From positions 186,001 through 250,000 of the forward strand of contig NZ_BONV01000013.1 of assembly GCF_016862895.1 (NCBI RefSeq): a stretch of 64,000 nt of DNA, written 5' to 3'. The DNA is from Planotetraspora kaengkrachanensis (GTDB taxonomy: Bacteria > Actinomycetota > Actinomycetes > Streptosporangiales > Streptosporangiaceae). Numbering within the stretch: position 1 is the first letter of the stretch; each line of letters opens with the position of its first letter. The notes under the pieces were generated by a model that saw only the letters and a program-made list of their open reading frames with translations, searched no databases and was not told the DNA's origin. The translations under genes and the position numbers were made by a program. Positions 8,603 to 15,590 of the stretch are shown here, piece by piece.

Positions 8603-8884
8603 GGGATGGCTCCTCTTGTCGCGGGGCCAAATCATCATCAACGACGAATACCGAGCGAAGCCAATTGGCGTAGACCATCACGTTTCCACGCCGTTAAATT
8701 CGCGATATTCGCCTTCTCCCCCGGTCTGACTCGACGTCGTACCAGGTAGAGGAGGTGATGCTGCATGGGAACACACCCATGCGGGCCACTCTCTAAGAAA
8801 CGTCCCGTTTTCCTTACCCACCCCTCGCGGCTTACACATTGGTATAGGCCAATAGGAATGGTCTAGGCCTATCGGCCAATTGGT
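8603..8884. promoter_or_regulatory. Upstream control region of pckG
   Basis: There is no long gene in these 282 bases. Two near-identical 14-mers, TATAGGCCAATAGG (8843-8856) and TATCGGCCAATTGG (8870-8883), lie 27 bp apart with TAGGCCTA between them, and look like paired operators for pckG (minus strand). A perfect hairpin GCATGGG/CCCATGC is at 8763-8782. The same stretch on the plus strand carries a 12-codon reading frame with a strong ribosome site. Confidence 0.4.
8758..8796 (+). CDS. Possible 12-aa leader-type peptide
   Basis: ATG at 8758 follows GAGGAGGTG, the best ribosome site in the neighbourhood, and opens a 12-codon frame (MLHGNTPMRATL) ending in TAA. The frame spans a GCATGGG/CCCATGC hairpin. 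No plus-strand gene follows for almost 700 bp, so a classic attenuator is unlikely. It may be chance or a small independent peptide. Confidence 0.2.
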   Translation: MLHGNTPMRATL

Positions 8885-9403
8885 TCAGTCCACCAGGCCG
8901 GGGCCCTCAGAACGGACGCGGTCCACGTGCTGGAGGGCATCGCGCAGGTCAGCGAGCCAGGAGTCGGTGTGCCTGCCGACGAGCCTGACGCACCAGGCGA
9001 GCGCGTCGCTGCGACTGCGCGCCACTCCCGCGGCGACCAGCGTGTCGAGCACCTGCCGTTCGGGCTGGCGCAGGCGGGTCATGACCGGCACGGAGAGAGT
9101 GGTGAACATCACTGTCTCACCGTCGACCGTCACACCCCAGGAGACCTTCTTGCGGAAGCGGTGCTCCGCCTCGCGCGCGATCTCCATGCGGCGCTCACGG
9201 GTCTCCTCGCGGAACCGCTCGACGTACCCTTCGGCGGCCGCGGCCCGTTCCGCATCGGGCAGGCCCTCCGCCACGGTGAGCGGCGGAAGCGTGCCGATGA
9301 CCGTGATCTCCTCACGGTCGAGCACGATCGCGGGCCGTTCGGCGAACCAGCCCTCGGGGAGCCGCCCCGCGAACCAGCCGCGGAGCTGTTCTTCTGCATC
9401 CAT
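8885..9403 (-). CDS. Conserved-looking hypothetical protein
   Basis: About 172 aa, no family recognised. It has an acidic, helix-rich middle (AEGYVERFREETRERRMEI), a beta-rich segment (WGVTVDGETVMFTTLSVPV) and a C-terminal helical part, VAAGVARSRSDALAWCVRLVGRHT, of the kind that occurs in ribbon-helix-helix-like or adaptor proteins. No signal peptide or membrane segment. The start is unsure: ATG 9403 lacks a ribosome site and a TTG at 9439 extends the frame by 12 residues. It is divergent from the MFS gene and shares its short promoter region, so the TetR operator there could affect both. Confidence 0.6.
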   Translation of the reverse strand: MDAEEQLRGWFAGRLPEGWFAERPAIVLDREEITVIGTLPPLTVAEGLPDAERAAAAEGYVERFREETRERRMEIAREAEHRFRKKVSWGVTVDGETVMFTTLSVPVMTRLRQPERQVLDTLVAAGVARSRSDALAWCVRLVGRHTDSWLADLRDALQHVDRVRSEGPGLVD

Positions 9404-9442
9404 GTAATGAAGATTACAACTCGCCTCCCCATCGGCCAAGCA

Positions 9443-9471
9443 TTGACAGTCACTACTTTTTGATAGTTACT
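9443..9471 (+). promoter_or_regulatory. Promoter and TetR-type operator of the MFS-tetR operon
   Basis: A -35 TTGACA (9443-9448) is followed by the 24-bp inverted repeat AGTCACTA-N8-TAGTTACT (9448-9471, one mismatch), whose right arm covers the -10 region (TAGTTA). The MFS ATG lies only 8 bp beyond and lacks a Shine-Dalgarno, so its mRNA may be nearly leaderless. The size and placement of the palindrome fit autorepression by the TetR protein encoded downstream. Confidence 0.55.
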
Positions 9472-9479
9472 CTCAAATC

Positions 9480-10979
9480 ATGTCGACTCTCAATTCTCGC
9501 TGGTGGGCGCTCGGCGCCCTCGTGCTCAGCGTGCTGGTCATCGGGCTGGACGCGACCGTCCTCAACGTGGCCCTCCCCACCCTCGCCGCCGACCTCGGCG
9601 CGAGCACCGGCGATCTGCAGTGGATCGTCGACGCGTACATGGTGTTGTTCGCGGCCCTCATGCTCCCGGCGGGCGCCTTCGGCGACCGGTTCGGCCGCAA
9701 GCGACTGCTCCTGGGAGGTCTCGCCGTCTTCGGCGTCGCCTCGGTCATCGCGACGACGGCCGGCGGAATCGGCACACTGATCGCCGCGCGGGCGCTCATG
9801 GGAGCCGGAGCCGCGGTGATCATGCCGCTGTCCACGTCGATCCTGCCGGTGATCTTCCCGCCCGCGGAGCGCGGCCGGGCCATCGCGGCCTTCACCGCCG
9901 CAATGGCCCTCGGCCTGCCTCTCGGGCCGATCGTGGGCGGCTACCTGCTCGACCATTTCCGGTGGAGCTCGATCTTCCTGATCAACATCCCGGTGGTGGT
10001 CGTCGCCTTCCTGGCCGCGGCCGTGCTGCTCCCCGAGTCGCGCGACCCCGCGTCCCCGCGGCTGGACGTCCCGGGCAGCCTGCTGTCGGTGACCGGTCTC
10101 GGCGCGCTCGTGTACGGGATCATCCAGGCGCCCGCGGACGGCTGGGGCGACGCGCAGGTGATCACCGCACTCGTGGCGGGGGTGGTCCTTCTCGGTGCCT
10201 TCGTCCTGGTGGAGACCCGCACCCGGCAGCCCATGATCGGCCTGGGACTGTTCGGCGACCGGGTGTTCGTCTGGGGTGCGATCGGCGCGACCTTCATCAG
10301 CCTGGGCATGACGGGCGTGCTGTTCGTCGTCCCGCAGCACCTGCAGGCCGTGCTCGGGCACGACGCCTTCGGCACCGGGATCCGCGTGCTTCCCATGGTG
10401 GGCGGCCTCATGGCGGGCGGCCTCGTGGGAGAGCGGCTGATGCGGCGGTTCGGACTCCGCGCCGTAACGGCCGCCGGCCTGGTGGTGCTGGCCTGCGGCT
10501 TCGGCGTCGGAGCGACGACCACGGCGACGACGGGCTACGGGTTCGTCGCCCTCTGGCTGTCCGTCATCGGCGCGGGCGTGGGGCTCGCGATGGTGCCCGC
10601 CATGGACGGCGTGCTGGCCACACTGCCCGAAGAGCGCTCCGGGTCGGGATCCGCCACGTTGCAGACCATGCGCCAGGTCGGCGGCACCATGGGTGTGGCC
10701 GTCCTCGGCAGCCTGCTTTCCGCGACCTACGTGGGCGGCCTCCCGGCCGGAGCCCCCGAGGCGGCGAAGGACTCGATCACCGGCGCCCTGGCCGTCGGCG
10801 ACGGCGCTCTCCTGCGGGCCGCCAGGGACGCGTTCGTCACCGGGATGGACCAGGTCCTGCTCGTCTGCGGGCTGACGGCACTGGTGGCCGCGGTCCTCAT
10901 GGCGATCTTCCTGCCGGGCCGTACGCCGAGGTCCGGCGAGACGGCAGAATCGGAGCATGAGCTCACCGTCGCGCGCTGA
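9480..10979 (+). CDS. MFS multidrug exporter, DHA2 (EmrB/QacA) family
   Basis: 499 aa, with about 14 hydrophobic segments as in the 14-TMS DHA2 family of proton-driven drug exporters. Motifs: LDATVLNVALPTLA in TM1 (motif D1), GAFGDRFGRKRLLLGG in the loop between TM2 and TM3 (motif A), LIAARALMGAGAAVIMP and LGLPLGPIVGGYLLDHF (motif C, antiporter signature). The substrate cannot be predicted. No ribosome site precedes ATG 9480. Its last 23 bases overlap the tetR gene, and a palindrome covers its promoter, a typical substrate-inducible efflux unit. Confidence 0.93.
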   Translation: MSTLNSRWWALGALVLSVLVIGLDATVLNVALPTLAADLGASTGDLQWIVDAYMVLFAALMLPAGAFGDRFGRKRLLLGGLAVFGVASVIATTAGGIGTLIAARALMGAGAAVIMPLSTSILPVIFPPAERGRAIAAFTAAMALGLPLGPIVGGYLLDHFRWSSIFLINIPVVVVAFLAAAVLLPESRDPASPRLDVPGSLLSVTGLGALVYGIIQAPADGWGDAQVITALVAGVVLLGAFVLVETRTRQPMIGLGLFGDRVFVWGAIGATFISLGMTGVLFVVPQHLQAVLGHDAFGTGIRVLPMVGGLMAGGLVGERLMRRFGLRAVTAAGLVVLACGFGVGATTTATTGYGFVALWLSVIGAGVGLAMVPAMDGVLATLPEERSGSGSATLQTMRQVGGTMGVAVLGSLLSATYVGGLPAGAPEAAKDSITGALAVGDGALLRAARDAFVTGMDQVLLVCGLTALVAAVLMAIFLPGRTPRSGETAESEHELTVAR

Positions 10980-11589
10980 TCGCAATCCGGACTCTTCGGA
11001 AAGCGTGGCCACGAGCCTTCGTGAGCGGAAGAAGGCCAAGACTCGGCGGACGATCCAGGAGCAGGCCCTGCGGCTGTTCGCCGAGCGCGGCTACGAGGCC
11101 ACGACGGTCGAGCAGATCGCGGAGGCGTCCGAGATCTCTCCGAGCACGTTCTTCCGTTATTTCCCCACCAAGGAGGACGTCGTCGTCCAGGACGACTACG
11201 ACCCCCTGCTCATCGCCGAGATCGTCCGGCAACCGGCGGGCCTGTCCCCACTGCCGGCGGTCCGGGCCGCGTTCCGGGCGGCCTTCGACGAGCTCTCGCC
11301 GGAGGAACTGGAGCAGACCCTCTTCCGGGCGAAGTTGTCCCTCAGTGTCCCCGCGGTGCGCGTGCGGACAGCGGAGGGCCTGTTCACCACGGTCGACGCT
11401 CTCGCACAGGCCATCGCCGAGCGGTCCGGCGCCGATCAGGACAGCCCCGCCGTACGGACCTTCGCGGGGGCCGTGATGGGGGCGATGTTGCCCGCGATCT
11501 TCTCGTGGGTCGAGCAGGACGGCGCCCAGCCGTTGCCCGACCTCGTCGACGAGGCCATCGGCTACCTCGAGGCGGGGCTCCCGATCTGA
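10957..11589 (+). CDS. TetR-family transcriptional regulator
   Basis: 210 aa. The N-terminal helix-turn-helix is clear: RRTIQEQALRLFAERGYEATTVEQIAE followed by SPSTFFRYFPTKEDVV, the TetR recognition-helix signature. The C-terminal ligand/dimer domain (residues 80-205) resembles the MftR-like group (LLIAEIVRQPAG, LSPEELEQTLFRAKL). ATG 10957 lies inside the end of the exporter gene with GGAG just upstream. It probably represses its own operon through the palindrome at 9448-9471. Confidence 0.93.
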   Translation: MSSPSRADRNPDSSESVATSLRERKKAKTRRTIQEQALRLFAERGYEATTVEQIAEASEISPSTFFRYFPTKEDVVVQDDYDPLLIAEIVRQPAGLSPLPAVRAAFRAAFDELSPEELEQTLFRAKLSLSVPAVRVRTAEGLFTTVDALAQAIAERSGADQDSPAVRTFAGAVMGAMLPAIFSWVEQDGAQPLPDLVDEAIGYLEAGLPI

Positions 11590-11593
11590 GCCC

Positions 11594-12859
11594 TCAGCGC
11601 ACGCCCCTGGCGACCGCCGGGCTCACTCTGACGACCCCGGCGAGGTTCTTCGTGTAGACCGCCTGGAACTTCACGACGTCCCCTGTGTGGGGCGCGACCA
11701 GCATCTTGCCGTCGCCCCAGTAGATCGCCACATGCGAGATGTAACCGGGGTTCGTGGGGTCGTTGCGCCAGAAGATCAGGTCTCCCGGCCTCGCCTGCGA
11801 GAGCGGGATCTGCGGCCCGGCCGCCCACTGCTGCGCCGCGACCCTCGGCATCCGCACCCCGGCCTGGGCGAAGGCCCACTGCACAAGTCCCGAGCAGTCG
11901 AAGCTGTCCGGTCCCTCCGCCCCCCACACGTACGGCCTGCCGAGCTTGGCCTGGGCGGCCTGGAGGGCTACCTGGATCTGGTCCGTGGACATGAACGCCG
12001 TAGTAGGCCATGCCGTACGGCCGCGCCGCTCGACGACCACCGGGTTGATGGTCGCCACCTGGCTGCCCTTCGGCAGGAGCTTCAGTAGCTTGGCCCGCAG
12101 GTCCCCCGAGTCGGCCTTCGGCGCGCTGACGACGAGGGCGTTTCCCGTGGGAATGCCCAGCGACCTGGCGGTCTGGCGGGAGACGACCGCGGAGATGGAT
12201 CCCATCCCCACGGTGGCGTAGGCCCCGACCCGTAACTGCCTGCCGCCTCCGTCCACCGTGGAGCCGAGCGTGAGGCCGCCGTCCTTGCCGAGATCGAACG
12301 ACACGGCCATGTCGCCGGCGGCGATGTTCGCCCACAGGGCGTCCGACTTGGCGGTCGACTTCGGCGCGTACGGGCGGAACGTCGACGGCTCGACGCCCAG
12401 TGTCTGGACCCGCTTGCCGTCCATCCGCACCTCGGCGGCGTCGACGACCTCGGCCCCGGTCACGCCCTTCTGGTCGCGAACCTCGGCCACGTCCTCCGGC
12501 GGGAGGGGATGGGCGGCGACCACGAGCAGGTGTGGCTGGATCAGCTTCTTGAGCGGGGCGACCGCTGGCGTCGGGGCGACGGCGGGTGCGGTGGCGGCGA
12601 CGAAACCGCCCGGATCCCGCACCGGCTGGGGCGCCTGCTCGCGGAAGGCCGCCTTGTCCGGCTCTCTGCCGGTCAGTTCGGCCAGGACCACGACGTCCAG
12701 GATCAGTACGGAGGCCAGCAGCGCGCCGATCAACGGCAGCGTTCTGCGGAGACTGCGGATCCGGCGGTGAGGGTCCCGCCTGGGCATCCGGGGAATGAAG
12801 GCGAGGTCCTGGCGGACCTCGGATACGACCCTGGTGAGCCGCGCTCGGGCGTCGAGCAC
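11594..12859 (-). CDS. Secreted/anchored NlpC/P60 peptidoglycan hydrolase
   Basis: About 421 aa. A basic N-terminus and one membrane segment (LPLIGALLASVLILDVVVL) make it an exported or anchored protein. A large middle domain (residues 90-290) without recognised motifs follows, then a C-terminal NlpC/P60 domain: FDCSGLVQWAF with nucleophile Cys about 322, HVAIYWGDG with His about 376 and a third polar residue at APHTG. Such enzymes cut the D-Glu to diamino-acid bond in peptidoglycan stem peptides. GTG 12859 has AAGGGGTGAG upstream; a longer start at 12895 is possible. It contains a rare TTA Leu codon (12233-12235). It lies downstream of greA across a strong stem-loop. Confidence 0.88.
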   Translation of the reverse strand: MLDARARLTRVVSEVRQDLAFIPRMPRRDPHRRIRSLRRTLPLIGALLASVLILDVVVLAELTGREPDKAAFREQAPQPVRDPGGFVAATAPAVAPTPAVAPLKKLIQPHLLVVAAHPLPPEDVAEVRDQKGVTGAEVVDAAEVRMDGKRVQTLGVEPSTFRPYAPKSTAKSDALWANIAAGDMAVSFDLGKDGGLTLGSTVDGGGRQLRVGAYATVGMGSISAVVSRQTARSLGIPTGNALVVSAPKADSGDLRAKLLKLLPKGSQVATINPVVVERRGRTAWPTTAFMSTDQIQVALQAAQAKLGRPYVWGAEGPDSFDCSGLVQWAFAQAGVRMPRVAAQQWAAGPQIPLSQARPGDLIFWRNDPTNPGYISHVAIYWGDGKMLVAPHTGDVVKFQAVYTKNLAGVVRVSPAVARGVR

Positions 12860-12912
12860 GATCTCACCCCTTTCGGCATCAATGGCCCGGACCATCCCCG
12901 AGCCTGCCTTAC

Positions 12913-12953
12913 AGCCGGGAATCTCGCAATCCTTTACCTTGAGACTCCCGGCT
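12913..12953 (-). terminator. 13-bp stem-loop between greA and the NlpC/P60 gene
   Basis: AGCCGGGAGTCTC pairs with GAGATTCCCGGCT (one G-U) around a 15-base loop. No T run follows, as is common for actinobacterial terminators. It may end greA transcripts or shape the leader of the NlpC/P60 mRNA. I could not match it to the ydaO/c-di-AMP riboswitch that precedes some NlpC/P60 genes. Confidence 0.45.
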
Positions 12954-12988
12954 TCGGGGTGAGACGCGTTCCCGCGGCTCCGGTCGGC

Positions 12989-13489
12989 CTAGTTGCCGAT
13001 GTACGGCACGGCCTCGAGGATCTCCACGGTGTTCTGCCGGCCGTTGGGCAGGGTGTACGTGGCCTTCTCGCCGATCTTCTTGCCGTTGATGGCGGCACCG
13101 AGGGGGGACTTCGGCGAGTACACGTCGATGGGTGCGCCGCTCTCCTCGCGGGAGGCCAGGAGGAAGGTGACCTCCTCGTCGTCGCCGCCGAACCGCACCG
13201 TCACGGTCATCCCGGGACCGACGACGCCTTCGGCGCGGGGAGCCTCGCCGACCTTCGCGCTGTCGAGGATCTGACGGAGGTGGAAGATTCGGGCCTCCAT
13301 CTTGCCCTGCTCGTCCTTGGCGGCGTGGTAGCCGCCGTTCTCCTTGAGGTCGCCCTCTTCCCGGGCGGCCTCGATCTTCTTGGCGATGTCGGTGCGACCC
13401 GGGCCAGAAAGGTACTCGTACTCCTCCTTGAGGCGGTCATACGCCTCCTGCGTCAGCCAGGTGACGTTTTCGTTCTGGGAGACGGCCAC
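12989..13489 (-). CDS. greA: Transcription elongation factor GreA
   Basis: 166 aa, full length. The N-terminal coiled coil (residues 12-85) carries the acidic tip region EAAREEGDLKENGGYHAAKDEQ, which enters the RNA polymerase secondary channel and stimulates cleavage of backtracked RNA. The C-terminal FKBP-like domain shows YSPKSPLGAAINGKKIGEKATY. GTG 13489 has AAGGAGAA at a good distance. Its neighbours DUF4307 and mca match the M. tuberculosis greA neighbourhood (Rv1080c-Rv1082). Confidence 0.97.
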   Translation of the reverse strand: MAVSQNENVTWLTQEAYDRLKEEYEYLSGPGRTDIAKKIEAAREEGDLKENGGYHAAKDEQGKMEARIFHLRQILDSAKVGEAPRAEGVVGPGMTVTVRFGGDDEEVTFLLASREESGAPIDVYSPKSPLGAAINGKKIGEKATYTLPNGRQNTVEILEAVPYIGN

Positions 13490-13564
13490 GGGTTCTCCTT
13501 GTTCCTGTAAGTGACTCGGAAGGCTAGGAAGTTAACGCCTTCGAACGCTTCCCCAAAGAATCCA

Positions 13565-14002
13565 CTATACGAGATTGCAGTACTGGACGTGGACCGCTGT
13601 GGCCTGGGCAGTGGTCTTCAATGTCTCCGTGAAAGCGACGTCCGATTCGCCGCGCGGGATGTCGATCTCGCGGCTGCCGACCTCGATGTGCTTGGTGTCG
13701 ACCGCGCGCAACCGGCAGGTCGCCGCACGGTCCGCCGGCTTGTGCACGGAGAAGGTGATCCGCGCCGACGAGGGGGCGCTCGCGTCGAAGGTGATCACCT
13801 CGCCGCTCACCGAGGGGTTGCCCTTGAACGCCACCATCACGTAACCCCAGCCTCCGGCCATCAGGGCCACGAAGACGCCGATCACGGCATATGCCAGGAA
13901 CCGCCGGGGCGTGGCCGGGCGGGGCTGGAACTGGTCCGGCGTGCCGAGGATGGGTCCGGGCACCTGACCCTCGGGGCCGCTCGCGGCCTCGTCGCTCGAC
14001 AT
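13565..14002 (-). CDS. DUF4307 membrane protein
   Basis: 145 aa. A Pro/Gln-rich cytoplasmic N-terminus is followed by one membrane helix (FLAYAVIGVFVALMAGGWGYVMVAF, about 35-60) and an extracytoplasmic immunoglobulin-like beta domain (SGEVITFDASAPSSARITFSV, then CRLRAVD and a C-terminal VQYCNLV; the two Cys may pair). This is the DUF4307 pattern. The M. tuberculosis homolog, Rv1081c, likewise sits between greA and mca. ATG 14002 has CAGGGAGA upstream. It is divergent from mca, with 149 bp between starts. Function unknown. Confidence 0.85.
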   Translation of the reverse strand: MSSDEAASGPEGQVPGPILGTPDQFQPRPATPRRFLAYAVIGVFVALMAGGWGYVMVAFKGNPSVSGEVITFDASAPSSARITFSVHKPADRAATCRLRAVDTKHIEVGSREIDIPRGESDVAFTETLKTTAQATAVHVQYCNLV

Positions 14003-14151
14003 GGCGGAATCTCCCTGTGGTCTGTCGGCGTTGTGGAAGTCAATTGTCCCCGGAGGGTCGTCCGGGGTCTCGGTCGGGCGGCTAATCCGAAGCACCCGGC
14101 CGAATAGAAGCTAACCTCTCCTGGGAGCTACCAGGAAACTTGAGGAGAGCC

Positions 14152-15033
14152 GTGAGTGCACCGCTGAGGCTGATGGCCGTTCACGCGCACCCAGACGACG
14201 AGTCGAGCAAGGGCGCGGCCACTATGGCTCGTTACGTCGCCGAGGGCGTGGAGGTCCTCGTGATCACGTGCACGGGCGGTGAACGGGGCTCGATCCTCAA
14301 TCCGAAGATGGACCGCCCGGAGATCCTTGAGAACATCGGCGAGGTGCGCCGCCTGGAGATGGCCGCGGCCCGCGAGATCCTCGGCGTCGAGCAGAGGTTC
14401 CTCGGGTTCGTCGACTCGGGCCTCCCCGAGGACGAGAACGAGCCGCTTCCGGAGGGATGCTTCGCCCTTCAGCCGCTCGACGTGGCCTCCAAGCCCCTCG
14501 TGGCGGCCATCCGCGAGTTCCGGCCGCACGTGATCTTGACCTACGACGACAACGGCGGCTACCCGCACCCCGACCACATCATGACCAACCGCGTGTCGGT
14601 GGAGGCCTTCGAGGCGGCCGGCGACCCGGACCGCTACCCGGGCACCGGGGAGCCCTGGCAGCCGCTGAAGCTCTACTACCACATGGGCTTCACCAGGGAG
14701 CGGTTCGAGGCCCTGCACGCGATCATGAACGAGCGCGGGATGGGCTCGCCGTACGCCGACTGGATCTCGCGCTGGGAGGACCGCCCGCAGAAGTGGGAGG
14801 TCACCACCCGGGTGCCGTGCGCCGACTACTTCGAGACTCGGGATCGGGCCCTGCTGGCGCACGCCACGCAGGTCGACCCGGACGGGTTCTGGTTCGTGTG
14901 CCCGATCGAGATCCAGCAGGAGGCGTGGCCGACCGAGGACTACCACCTCGCGCGCTCGCTGGTCGACACCTCGCTGCCCGAGGACGACCTGTTCACGGGG
15001 ATCCACGCGGGGGTCTCCCCTGCCTGCTCGTAA
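14152..15033 (+). CDS. mca: Mycothiol S-conjugate amidase
   Basis: 293 aa, a LmbE/PIG-L-type zinc hydrolase that cleaves mycothiol S-conjugates to mercapturic acids for export and glucosaminyl-inositol for recycling, part of actinobacterial thiol detoxification. Zinc and catalytic residues lie in HAHPDDESSKG (residues 11-19) and GGYPHPDHIMTN. Also seen are VITCTGGERGS, LGFVDSG and KLYYHMGFTRER. Length and motifs favour Mca over the deacetylase MshB. GTG 14152 follows TGAGGAGA. Small genes follow in the same direction. Confidence 0.95.
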   Translation: MSAPLRLMAVHAHPDDESSKGAATMARYVAEGVEVLVITCTGGERGSILNPKMDRPEILENIGEVRRLEMAAAREILGVEQRFLGFVDSGLPEDENEPLPEGCFALQPLDVASKPLVAAIREFRPHVILTYDDNGGYPHPDHIMTNRVSVEAFEAAGDPDRYPGTGEPWQPLKLYYHMGFTRERFEALHAIMNERGMGSPYADWISRWEDRPQKWEVTTRVPCADYFETRDRALLAHATQVDPDGFWFVCPIEIQQEAWPTEDYHLARSLVDTSLPEDDLFTGIHAGVSPACS

Positions 15034-15042
15034 GCTGGACCC

Positions 15043-15216
15043 GTGAACGTGACACCCGACTACACCCACGTCGGCCCCGGGATCCTCGCATTCATGGTCG
15101 TCGCCGCGATCGGCGTCGCCCTGTTCTTCCTCATCAAGTCGATGAACAGGAAGTTCGCCAAGATCCAGGGGCCGGACGACAGGCCCGAGGACCGCAAGAA
15201 CGGAGACGACGCGTGA
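15043..15216 (+). CDS. Small single-span membrane protein (57 aa)
   Basis: Starts at GTG 15043, 9 bp after mca, and ends in GTGA overlapping the next gene. It has a short exterior N-terminus, one helix (GILAFMVVAAIGVALFFLIK, residues 14-33), then a basic segment (SMNRKFAKIQ) and a charged tail. This matches the position of the small gene after mca in mycobacteria (Rv1083 region). Tight packing and codon use support it; function unknown. Confidence 0.75.
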   Translation: MNVTPDYTHVGPGILAFMVVAAIGVALFFLIKSMNRKFAKIQGPDDRPEDRKNGDDA

Positions 15217-15530
15217 CCGAGGTCGTGGACGACGCGGAGAAGGCGCGCTACGAGATCCTGGTCGACGGCCAGGTCGCCGGCTTCGCGGAGTACCGGCTAC
15301 GACCCGGAAAGATCGTCTTTACGCACACGGTGATCCGCGACGAGTTCGAGGGCAAGGGACTGGGCAGCAAGCTCGTCTCCACGGCGCTCGACCGGTCGCG
15401 GGAGGCAGGCCTCAAGGTCGTGCCCCTGTGCCCGTTCGTGGCGGCCTACATCGAGCACCACCCCGAGTATCGCGACCTTGTCGACGACGGCCACCGCGAG
15501 ACCGTCAAGTCCGTCGAGTCCGCGGACTGA
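15213..15530 (+). CDS. Small GNAT-like acetyltransferase (YjdJ/Gcn5-related type)
   Basis: 105 aa. It has the compact single-domain layout of the minimal GNAT group: RYEILVDGQVAGFAEYRL, a beta strand KIVFTHTVI, acetyl-CoA pyrophosphate loop EFEGKGLGSKLVSTAL (Q/R-x-x-G-x-G-like), then LKVVPLCPFVAAYIEHHPEY. The GTG start overlaps the stop of the 57-aa gene by four bases, so it is co-translated with it. The target is not known; members are often annotated N-acetyltransferase. Confidence 0.88.
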   Translation: MTEVVDDAEKARYEILVDGQVAGFAEYRLRPGKIVFTHTVIRDEFEGKGLGSKLVSTALDRSREAGLKVVPLCPFVAAYIEHHPEYRDLVDDGHRETVKSVESAD

Positions 15531-15542
15531 CACGTCGCGCCC

Positions 15543-15568
15543 GCGGACCGGCCGGACGGCCGGTCCGC
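15543..15568. terminator. Bidirectional hairpin terminator
   Basis: Perfect 11-bp stem GCGGACCGGCC/GGCCGGTCCGC with a GGAC loop, between the convergent ends of the small GNAT gene and the 382-aa gene. No T run. Confidence 0.6.
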
Positions 15569-15590
15569 CTCCGGCGGGTCCGCCCGCGGA

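Noticed and set aside
8885-9403. Ribbon-helix-helix antitoxin
   Set aside because: A C-terminal helix pattern is suggestive, but the protein is too long and no toxin partner is adjacent.
12860-12988. ydaO-type c-di-AMP riboswitch before the NlpC/P60 gene
   Set aside because: The gap is only 129 bp and shows a single long hairpin; the multi-helix layout and conserved blocks of that riboswitch are not visible.
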